Assembly: GCA_947624865.1 (NCBI GenBank)
Contig: CANQMH010000006.1
Location: 1 to 46,403, forward strand
Direction: 5' to 3'
Origin: an uncultured Clostridia bacterium
GTDB lineage: Bacteria > Bacillota > Clostridia > Oscillospirales > Acutalibacteraceae
DNA: 46,403 bases
The notes beneath the pieces are model-generated. The model was not told where the DNA came from. It made no database searches and worked only from the letters and a program-made list of their open reading frames with translations. This document shows, one piece after another, positions 24,902-31,819 of this stretch (its first letter is position 1; the number at the start of each line of letters is the position of its first letter). Made by a program: the position numbers and the translations under genes.

Positions 24902-25954
24902 TTGCAAACAATGAAAGCAAGAGTATTAAAAGCTGTCGGCAATCTTGATTACTGCGATTATCCCGTACCGCAGATTAAATCGGGAGAAGTGCTTTTCAAA
25001 GTCAGAACATGCGGTATCTGCGGTTCTGATATACCAAGAATATTTGTAAGCGGAACATATCATTTTCCAACTATTCCGGGACACGAGTTTTCGGGTGAAG
25101 TGGTTGCGGTTGCAGATGAAGAAAATAAAAATCTTGTAGGAATGAGAGCTACGGTATTTCCGCTTATACCCTGCAAAACCTGTGAAAGCTGCAACAAGGG
25201 AAGCTATGAAATGTGCAAAAGCTATGATTATCTCGGCTCAAGAAGCGACGGTGCTTTTGCCGAGTATGTACGGGTTCCGGTATGGAATCTCGTTCCTATT
25301 CCTGATTCGCTTTCATTTGAGGCTGCCGCAATGACTGAGCCATGTGCGGTCGGACTTCACGCATTAAGACGCGCTCAAATTGAAATCGGAGATGTTGTTG
25401 TAATTTACGGCCCCGGAACAATCGGTATGCTTATTGCCCAATGGGCAAGGGCATGGGGTGCGAAGGTTCTTCTTGTTGGCACTGACGTTAACAATTGGGA
25501 CTTTATTGAAAGTCTCGGATTTTATGATTATTGTAATTCTTCTCACGAAGACCCGATTGAATGGGTTAAAAAAATGACAAACGGAATCGGTGCAGATATA
25601 GCTGTTGAGGCTGTAGGTGTTCCGGTCACAGCGTGCAATTGTCTTGAGTCTGTTGCGGCAGGAGGCAAAGTGTTGTTTGTTGGAAATCCTCACGGTGATT
25701 TCACTTTTCCTCAGAATACTTATTGGCAAATTCTAAGAAAACAGCTGACTATTTTCGGCACATGGAATTCAAGCTACAGCGATACTCATAAAAGCGACTG
25801 GAATCTTGTAGTAGACGCTATGGCTAACGGAAAAATTGATGCCGAAAAGCTGATTACTCATAAATTTGATTTTAAAACAATGGATAAAGGTCTTGAAATT
25901 ATGAAGAATAATACGGAGTTCTTCGCTAAAATAATGGTTGTTAACAAAGACTAA
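24902..25954 (+). CDS. Zinc-dependent polyol(-phosphate) dehydrogenase, probable TarJ-role ketose-phosphate reductase
   Basis: A medium-chain dehydrogenase (350 aa) like sorbitol and galactitol-1-phosphate dehydrogenases. Catalytic zinc ligands are C40 (GICGSD), H61/E62 (GHEFSG) and E147; structural zinc cysteines are C91, C94, C97 and C105. The cofactor loop is GPGTIG (170-175). Next to a TarI-like gene it would act as TarJ does, reducing a ketose phosphate (ribulose-5-phosphate in known cases) to the polyol phosphate. TTG at 24902 is placed behind AAAGGCG; the ATG at 24911 matches the usual family start, so either may be right. It begins one base after the tarI stop. Confidence 0.82.
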   Translation: MQTMKARVLKAVGNLDYCDYPVPQIKSGEVLFKVRTCGICGSDIPRIFVSGTYHFPTIPGHEFSGEVVAVADEENKNLVGMRATVFPLIPCKTCESCNKGSYEMCKSYDYLGSRSDGAFAEYVRVPVWNLVPIPDSLSFEAAAMTEPCAVGLHALRRAQIEIGDVVVIYGPGTIGMLIAQWARAWGAKVLLVGTDVNNWDFIESLGFYDYCNSSHEDPIEWVKKMTNGIGADIAVEAVGVPVTACNCLESVAAGGKVLFVGNPHGDFTFPQNTYWQILRKQLTIFGTWNSSYSDTHKSDWNLVVDAMANGKIDAEKLITHKFDFKTMDKGLEIMKNNTEFFAKIMVVNKD

Positions 25955-25966
25955 TAGGTGTTTTAT

Positions 25967-26632
25967 ATGAGAGGTATGCTTTCACCGTCACTTATGTGCG
26001 CGGATATGCTGAATTTGCAGTCTGAAATTACTGTTCTTGATAATCTCGGCGTAGATTATCTACATCTTGATTTTATGGACGGAAAGTTTGTTCCGAATAT
26101 AACTCTTGATGCCTCCTTGATAAAGTCCGTTAAGTCCGTTCTTAAAAATATGAAAAGAGATATTCATATAATGGCTTTTGAGCCGCAAAATTATTTTGAC
26201 AGAATGGAAATCGGTTCGGGAGATATTGTATCTGTTCACTTTGAGGCTTGTAAGAATGTAAATGAGGTTTTATCTGAAATACATTCACGGGGAGCAAGTC
26301 CCTTTATTGCAATCAGTCCCGACACGCCGGCAAGTGTTATTAACGATTATCTTGACAAAATTGACGGTGTGCTTGTAATGACTGTTTATCCGGGTTTTGC
26401 AGGACAGCCTATTGCTGAGGGCAGTTTTGAAAAAATTGCGGAAGTCAGAAAAATAATTGATAATTCAAACAAAGATATTATTCTTGAGGTCGACGGTCAC
26501 GTCAGCTGGGATTTATGTAAAAAAATGCGTGAAAGCGGTGCGGATTTGTTTGTAGCAGGTTCTTCTTCTGTTTATTCAAAGGGTATGAAAATTGAGGAAG
26601 CTGTTGAAAAAATGATGAAGTTGATTAAATAA
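25967..26632 (+). CDS. Ketose-phosphate 3-epimerase (ribulose-phosphate / allulose-6-phosphate epimerase family)
   Basis: A metal-dependent TIM-barrel epimerase (221 aa) that inverts C3 of a ketose phosphate. SPSLMCADML opens the protein; the metal/catalytic set is H33 and D35 (YLHLDFMDG), H67 (DIHIMA) and D176 (EVDGHV). SLMC and MTVYPGFAGQP look more like D-allulose-6-phosphate epimerase (AlsE) than housekeeping Rpe, whose versions are SILSAD and SVNPGFGGQ, so the substrate is uncertain. The ATG at 25967 lies six bases after TAGGTG. Placed between a ketose-phosphate reductase and a CDP-polyol transferase, it may set the stereochemistry of the polyol. Confidence 0.8.
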   Translation: MRGMLSPSLMCADMLNLQSEITVLDNLGVDYLHLDFMDGKFVPNITLDASLIKSVKSVLKNMKRDIHIMAFEPQNYFDRMEIGSGDIVSVHFEACKNVNEVLSEIHSRGASPFIAISPDTPASVINDYLDKIDGVLVMTVYPGFAGQPIAEGSFEKIAEVRKIIDNSNKDIILEVDGHVSWDLCKKMRESGADLFVAGSSSVYSKGMKIEEAVEKMMKLIK

Positions 26633-26647
26633 TTCGGGGTGTATTTA

Positions 26648-28420
26648 TTGGAATATAAGATAAATGTTAAGGAGCTTATAATTAGCGACCGTAAAATGGT
26701 TCTGACTATAATGGGTGAAGTGGCGGATAAATCAATAAATTCTCATTTTTTATCAAAACCAAAAATCATACTATATTTTAATGATGGCGCAGAGGACAGA
26801 CGTATTCCGTTTGTCCTTTCTAATGTAACATATGTTGACGGTAAATGCTTTTTCTCAGGCAAATATACTTACAGACTTGACCTGCTTTTCTGGAATACAA
26901 GAAGCGACTGCCTGCCGTTTGATATGTATCTTAATTTTAGTTTTGCCGATTACTATGAGGAGAAAATCCCTGTTGATTTGACTCCTGAATATTTTGAGGC
27001 AGATGACAAATGCTACGGCTACACATATGAAGGCAATCATTTCAGATTTTTACCGAATAAGAAAAAAATAATTCATACACCGTTTTCACGTTTTATAATT
27101 AATTTTTTCGATTTTTGGGTAAGATTTATTGAATATATTTTTGCCGTTATTATGCTTCCGATTTTTATCGCTGACGGTTTATTAAGGCTTACTGATATTA
27201 AGCGTATGCCGGCGCGTTTTAATGATGAAAGCGTTTTAAAGCGATTTTTTGCTTTTGTTTTCTGGAGATTTTCTCAGGTCGCCACATATAAGGTAGCATT
27301 GTGGACTGTAAAAAGATTTATATTTAAACGATGCTACAAATTTTATAATTTGTATAAGGTTAAGTCCAATAAAATTACTTTTATTTCTTTAAGACGTGAT
27401 GATATTTCAGGTAACTTTGCTTTTGTATATAACCGTTTAAAAGAAGATAAAAATCTTGATATTAGCTTTATATTAAATGACCATACAATTGCGGATATGA
27501 CTTTTAAAGAAATAAGAACTTTTACAAAAGCATGTGCTACAAGCAAAGTTGTTATTCTTGATGAATTTACACCACAGATACATTATATTAATTTAAGACC
27601 TCAAACAAAGCTGATTCAGCTTTGGCACGCGTGCGGTGCTTTTAAAACCTTTGGTTTTACGCGCCTTTCAAAACCGCAGGGTTCTCCGCAGCCCACCAGA
27701 AACCACAGGAGCTACGATTATGTTACGGTAAGCTCCGAATATTGCAAAAAATGCCACTCTGAGGGGTTTGGTATTCCTACCGACAATGTTGTTGCAACCG
27801 GTATTCCACGAACGGATGTATTCTTTGATGATGAGTATAAAAAGAATGCAAAAGAGAAATTTTTCACTGCTCATCCCGAATTTAAAGGCAAGAAAATCAT
27901 CCTTTTTGCTCCGACGTTCAGAGGAATGGTAAAAGAAACCGCATTTTATCCTACCGAAATGTTTGACCTTAATGAAGTATGCTCAAAACTTCCCGAAGAT
28001 TATGTTTTTATCGTAAAGCATCATCCGTTTGTAAAGGATGAGCAGCCGATACCGGAAAAATATAAGCATAGAATAATTGATTTGTCGGAAGATACAGAAC
28101 TGAATGATTTGTTGTTTGTAACAGATGTTATCATAACCGATTACTCATCACTTGTTTTTGAGGCATCTCTGCTTGATATTCCGATGATATTTTATGTATT
28201 CGATCTTGAAAAATATATTAATGAACGCGATTTTTATTTTGATTTCAAGCTTTATGCACCCGGAAAGATAGTATATTCTCAGGAACAGCTTATTGATGTG
28301 ATTAATAAAGAGGATTACTGTACCGAGAAGATAAAACCGTTTGCAGATATGTTCTTTGATTATCGTGACGGAAAATCTACTGAGCGTGTTGTAAATTTAA
28401 TTTACGATAATTTAAAATAA
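26648..28420 (+). CDS. CDP-glycerol/ribitol phosphotransferase-like teichoic-acid enzyme (TagB/TagF/TarL family)
   Basis: It transfers polyol phosphate from a CDP-polyol to a surface polymer at the membrane inner face. The N-terminal 140 residues are not recognised (beta-rich). A hydrophobic/amphipathic segment (about 145-180) may attach to the membrane. The C-terminal GT-B domain has the family landmarks LIQLWHACGAFKTFGF, ATGIPRTDVFF, IVKHHPF and ITDYSSLVFEASLLDIP. The TTG at 26648 lies six bases after CGGGGTG; a GTG at 26639 is inside that site. The 590-aa length is between TagB and TagF. The polyol may not be glycerol, given the three genes before it. Confidence 0.85.
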   Translation: MEYKINVKELIISDRKMVLTIMGEVADKSINSHFLSKPKIILYFNDGAEDRRIPFVLSNVTYVDGKCFFSGKYTYRLDLLFWNTRSDCLPFDMYLNFSFADYYEEKIPVDLTPEYFEADDKCYGYTYEGNHFRFLPNKKKIIHTPFSRFIINFFDFWVRFIEYIFAVIMLPIFIADGLLRLTDIKRMPARFNDESVLKRFFAFVFWRFSQVATYKVALWTVKRFIFKRCYKFYNLYKVKSNKITFISLRRDDISGNFAFVYNRLKEDKNLDISFILNDHTIADMTFKEIRTFTKACATSKVVILDEFTPQIHYINLRPQTKLIQLWHACGAFKTFGFTRLSKPQGSPQPTRNHRSYDYVTVSSEYCKKCHSEGFGIPTDNVVATGIPRTDVFFDDEYKKNAKEKFFTAHPEFKGKKIILFAPTFRGMVKETAFYPTEMFDLNEVCSKLPEDYVFIVKHHPFVKDEQPIPEKYKHRIIDLSEDTELNDLLFVTDVIITDYSSLVFEASLLDIPMIFYVFDLEKYINERDFYFDFKLYAPGKIVYSQEQLIDVINKEDYCTEKIKPFADMFFDYRDGKSTERVVNLIYDNLK

Positions 28421-28423
28421 TGC

Positions 28424-28452
28424 TTGACAACAGTAAATAATTGTATTATAAT
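28424..28452 (+). promoter_or_regulatory. Consensus promoter of infC-rpmI-rplT
   Basis: A perfect TTGACA (28424-28429), 17-base spacer and perfect TATAAT (28447-28452), starting right after the preceding stop codon. It is the strongest promoter in the window. Confidence 0.92.
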
Positions 28453-28458
28453 ATCATA

Positions 28459-28576
28459 CGAAAATAAAGCAAAGCAGAAATGCTTTCACCTGTGGGGTGT
28501 CGTCTGCACGGGTCAATACCTTTTTATTGTGTATTGTTTGCGGACGGAGTATTTCTGTCCGCATTTATTATTTTAA
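28459..28576 (+). ncRNA. L20-type leader / transcription attenuator of infC-rpmI-rplT
   Basis: The long leader folds locally: GCAGA (28474-28478) pairs with TCTGC (28503-28507) around a CACC-TGTG-GGGTG hairpin, then a CAATAC/GTATTG pair follows. It ends in a terminator hairpin TGCGGACGGA (28539-28548) / TCTGTCCGCA (28554-28563) followed by TTTATTATTTT. In Firmicutes, L20 binds such a leader and causes premature termination. The gene order infC-rpmI-rplT fits. I cannot confirm the L20-binding core without a covariance search. Confidence 0.68.
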
Positions 28577-28598
28577 AGTACTTTGGGGGTGCTTAACC

Positions 28599-29120
28599 AT
28601 CGGCAAGAAAGATAATATTCAGATTAATGAAGAAATCCATGACTCAGAGCTGAGAGTAATCGGTTCTGACGGCCAGCAGCTTGGTATTATGTCGGCTAAG
28701 GACGCTCTGAATTTAGCTGAGCAGAGAAACCTTGATTTGGTAAAAATAGCTCCGCAGAGCAAGCCGCCTGTATGTAAAATTATGGATTACGGCAAGTACC
28801 GATTTGAACAGGCTAAAAGAGAAAAAGAAGCGAGAAAAAATCAGCATACTGTTGATATTAAAGAAGTGCGCTTGTCACTTAATATTGACACTCATGATTT
28901 TAATACTAAGCTTAATAACGCTCTTAAATTCATTAAACACGGCGACAAAGTCAAAGTGTCAATTCGTTTTCGCGGACGCGAAATGGGACATCCCGAAATT
29001 GGTCTGGATACTATGAACCGATTTGCTGATGCTTGCAGCGAAACAGCAGTTATTGAAAAGCCTGCAAAGCTTGAAGGCCGTAATATGCTTATGTTTCTCG
29101 CGCCAAAGTCTAATAAGTAA
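28599..29120 (+). CDS. infC: Translation initiation factor IF-3, AUC start
   Basis: IF-3 binds the 30S subunit and checks start codons. The product [20 protein letters not shown] is 173 aa, the normal IF-3 length, and continues with [17 protein letters not shown], then the linker and the C-terminal domain ([12 protein letters not shown]). No ATG, GTG or TTG lies at the right place. An ATC codon (28599-28601) sits seven bases after GGGGGTG (28585-28591). IF-3 genes are known to use rare AUU, AUA or AUC starts for autoregulation, since IF-3 rejects such codons. Longer readings of this frame run through the attenuator and are not the protein. Confidence 0.9.
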   Translation: MGKKDNIQINEEIHDSELRVIGSDGQQLGIMSAKDALNLAEQRNLDLVKIAPQSKPPVCKIMDYGKYRFEQAKREKEARKNQHTVDIKEVRLSLNIDTHDFNTKLNNALKFIKHGDKVKVSIRFRGREMGHPEIGLDTMNRFADACSETAVIEKPAKLEGRNMLMFLAPKSNK

Positions 29121-29143
29121 TTGAACAAGGGAGGATTATATCT

Positions 29144-29341
29144 ATGCCTAAAATTAAAACACACAGCGGTGCCAAAAAACGTTTTAAACTTTCTAAAAAC
29201 GGTAAAGTTATCCGTGCTCACGCAAACAAAAGTCATATTCTGAACAAGAAAACAAGAAAGCGTAAAAGAGGTTTACGTCAGACAGCAGTAGCTGATAAGA
29301 CAAATACAGCTCAGGTTAAGCGTTTGATTCCTTATAAATAA
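29144..29341 (+). CDS. rpmI: Ribosomal protein bL35
   Basis: A 65-residue, strongly basic large-subunit protein. [17 protein letters not shown] at the start and the [10 protein letters not shown] segment are typical of bL35. The ATG follows GGGAGGA. It lies between infC and rplT, the conserved order, under the same leader control. Confidence 0.96.
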   Translation: MPKIKTHSGAKKRFKLSKNGKVIRAHANKSHILNKKTRKRKRGLRQTAVADKTNTAQVKRLIPYK

Positions 29342-29386
29342 TTAATCGCTGACATTTAATTAAACTACAATCGGAGGTAACATATA

Positions 29387-29737
29387 ATGGCACGTGTAAA
29401 AGGTGCGATGATGACTCGCAAAAGAAGAAAAAAGACATTAAAGCTTGCCAAGGGATACTGGGGTTCAAAATCCAGACACTTCAAAATGGCTAAACAGGCT
29501 GTTATGAAGTCAGGCAACTATGCATATATCGGTCGTAAGCAGAGAAAGAGAGATTTTCGTCGTCTTTGGATTACTCGTATTTCAGCTGCCTGTAAATCAA
29601 ACGGCACAAACTATTCAACATTTATGAACGGCCTTAAAAAAGCCGGCATTACATTAAACCGTAAAATGCTTTCTGAAATTGCTATTTCAGATCCGGCTGC
29701 TTTCACTTCACTTGTTGAACAGGCTAAAAACGCTTAA
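29387..29737 (+). CDS. rplT: Ribosomal protein bL20
   Basis: bL20 (116 aa) binds 23S rRNA early in assembly and represses its own operon by binding the leader. Visible are [31 protein letters not shown] and [18 protein letters not shown], all highly conserved. The ATG follows CGGAGG. A hairpin follows the gene. Confidence 0.97.
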   Translation: MARVKGAMMTRKRRKKTLKLAKGYWGSKSRHFKMAKQAVMKSGNYAYIGRKQRKRDFRRLWITRISAACKSNGTNYSTFMNGLKKAGITLNRKMLSEIAISDPAAFTSLVEQAKNA

Positions 29738-29754
29738 TTATTTTTTAACGTGAC

Positions 29755-29790
29755 TGCGTTTGGGAAACCCCAAACGCATTTGCTGTTTTA
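29755..29790 (+). terminator. Terminator-like hairpin after rplT
   Basis: TGCGTTTGGG (29755-29764) pairs perfectly with CCCAAACGCA (29769-29778) and is followed by TTTGCTGTTTT. The T-run is interrupted, so some read-through into the next genes is likely; I see no separate strong promoter for them. Confidence 0.7.
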
Positions 29791-29801
29791 GGGAGATAGC
29801 T

Positions 29802-30584
29802 ATGCTTATTCTTACAAGTAAAGATAATGGCAACATCAAAAATGCCGTAAAACTCAGAAAAAGTGCAAAATACAGACGTGAATTCAAGATGTTTATTGCC
29901 GAAGGACTCAGAGTTTGTTATGACGCTATGCTTAGCAATGCTGTTATAGATACGCTTTTTGTTACTGAAAAGGCAATGAACAAGCACAATGATGAATATT
30001 TGAAATTATCAGAATATGCTGACAAATCCTTTGTAGTTTCGCCTGAATTGTTTTTAATGATAAGCGATACCGAAAATCCTCAGGGATTTCTTTGTGTAAT
30101 AAAAGCACTTGACAAAACCAACCAGTTTGATACAATAAAAAATAGCGGAAAATTTCTTGCACTCGATAATGTACAGGACCCAAATAATCTCGGGACAATT
30201 TTGCGTACAGCTGAAGCATTTGGCATAAATGGCATAATTATGTCAAAGGATTGTTGTGATATATACAGTCCAAAGGTTGTAAGGGGCAGTATGGGTGCTG
30301 TATTCAGAATACCTTTTATGATATGCGAAAGTATAGCTGATTTTCTGTCCGCTAATCCGGAGCTTATTTCATATGCTGCTGTTGTAAGCGGTGACGCGAA
30401 AGATATAAAAGCGACTGCTTTTAACGAGCCGTGCGTAGTTGTTGTAGGAAATGAGGGCAACGGATTAAAAGAAGAAACTATTTCCGCCTGTAAATCAAAA
30501 ATTACAATTCCGATGAACGGCAAAGCAGAGTCGCTCAACGCTTCCGTTGCAGCGTCAATAATTATTTGGGAAATGATAAAATGA
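29802..30584 (+). CDS. TrmH/SpoU-family RNA 2'-O-methyltransferase
   Basis: A SAM-dependent SPOUT (knotted) methylase for rRNA or tRNA ribose. Residues 1-95 form the substrate-binding domain; about 110-258 form the SPOUT domain with LDNVQDPNNLGTILRTAEAFG, VVVGNEGNGL and IPMNGKAESLNASVAASI. Length is 260 aa. The ATG at 29802 follows AGGGAGAT; an upstream in-frame start (29760) would fall in the rplT terminator. The exact target nucleotide cannot be told from sequence. It overlaps dprA by ATGA. Confidence 0.9.
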   Translation: MLILTSKDNGNIKNAVKLRKSAKYRREFKMFIAEGLRVCYDAMLSNAVIDTLFVTEKAMNKHNDEYLKLSEYADKSFVVSPELFLMISDTENPQGFLCVIKALDKTNQFDTIKNSGKFLALDNVQDPNNLGTILRTAEAFGINGIIMSKDCCDIYSPKVVRGSMGAVFRIPFMICESIADFLSANPELISYAAVVSGDAKDIKATAFNEPCVVVVGNEGNGLKEETISACKSKITIPMNGKAESLNASVAASIIIWEMIK

Positions 30585-31807
30585 TTTCATCAAACGCAAA
30601 GCTATGGATCTGGATAACTCTTGCACTCGGTTATAACACGCCAAAGGCAAAAAAAATATATGAGCGGTTTACGGATATTACAAATTTTTATTGCGCAGGT
30701 AAAAAAGAGTGGAGATCCTGCGAATTTTTATCACCAAATGATATTGATAAACTGAATAAATGCAATCTTACTGACGCAGATCGCATTATTAAAAGATGTA
30801 TGGAACTTGGGTATTCCATAATTTGTATTGACGATGAAAACTATCCTGAATGTCTTTATAATATTGATTCTCCTCCTGCGTTAATTTATGTAAACGGAAC
30901 TCTGCCTGATATGGATAATCGTTTGACAATCGGAATAGTAGGAACAAGACGTGCAAAAGATTATGGTGTTAATAATTCTTATAAATTTGCATATGCTTTA
31001 GCAAAATACGGCGTTACCATAGTAAGCGGAGGAGCGCTTGGAGTTGACTGTGCGTCTCACAGAGGAGCTTTAAAGGCAGACGGTGTAACTGTTTGTGTAA
31101 GAGGGTGCGGAATAAACTGCCGATATCTTAATGAAAATTCAAAAATGAGACAGGACATTACCAAGAGAGGAGCAGTTATTTCAGAATACCCGCCTGATGA
31201 AACGCCAAGAAGCTATTATTTCCCTGCCCGCAACAGAATTATTTCCGCCTTGTCCGACGGTGTACTTATAATTGAAGCAGGAGCAAAAAGCGGTTCGCTG
31301 ATAACTGCCGATTTAGCCATTGACCAGGGAAAAGAGGTTTTTGCGCTTGTCGGAAACAACAGTCCTCAGAACGAAGGCTCTAATGAAAGAATTAAAGAAG
31401 GTACGGCAATTCCCGTAACGGATTTTTTAGATATTCTGATGGCGTTTGATAATCTATACGCAACAGATGAAAAGGTTGATTTCAGCAATATTTCTCTTGA
31501 AGATATAGAAGCAATTCCTGTAAAAGGAAAAAGTCCTTTCAGGAATAAAGCAAAAACAAATAACAATATTAATAAAAAGAAAATATTTTTTAACAAATCA
31601 AAAACAGAAACAAAGCATAAGAAAGATGTGAATTTGAACACAACAGCACAAAAAGTATATAATTATATATCAAATGAGCCTGTTCACATAGATAAGATAT
31701 CAAGTGACTTGCAGATTCCTGTATTTAAAGTTCTCAGCGCCATATCTGAGCTTGAGATGAATAATCTCATTACAGCATTGCAGGGAAGAAGATATATACT
31801 TAAATAA
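30581..31807 (+). CDS. dprA: DNA-processing protein DprA
   Basis: DprA loads RecA on incoming single-stranded DNA during transformation, and is found even in species not known to be competent. Order: N-terminal helical part (1-110), Rossmann/LOG domain (110-290) with GIVGTRRAKDYG, VSGGALGVDCASHRGAL, YYFPARNRIISALSDG and SGSLITADLAIDQG, then a basic low-complexity linker and a C-terminal winged helix (about 350-408). ATG at 30581 overlaps the previous stop (ATGA). The order dprA-topA-trmFO is common in Firmicutes. Confidence 0.93.
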   Translation: MISSNAKLWIWITLALGYNTPKAKKIYERFTDITNFYCAGKKEWRSCEFLSPNDIDKLNKCNLTDADRIIKRCMELGYSIICIDDENYPECLYNIDSPPALIYVNGTLPDMDNRLTIGIVGTRRAKDYGVNNSYKFAYALAKYGVTIVSGGALGVDCASHRGALKADGVTVCVRGCGINCRYLNENSKMRQDITKRGAVISEYPPDETPRSYYFPARNRIISALSDGVLIIEAGAKSGSLITADLAIDQGKEVFALVGNNSPQNEGSNERIKEGTAIPVTDFLDILMAFDNLYATDEKVDFSNISLEDIEAIPVKGKSPFRNKAKTNNNINKKKIFFNKSKTETKHKKDVNLNTTAQKVYNYISNEPVHIDKISSDLQIPVFKVLSAISELEMNNLITALQGRRYILK

Positions 31808-31819
31808 TCGGAGGTTTAA

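Noticed and set aside
28497..28598. Upstream extension of infC to an in-frame start at 28497
   Set aside because: These codons cover the leader and attenuator hairpin, have no ribosome site and do not resemble IF-3; the ATC at 28599 fits both spacing and family start.
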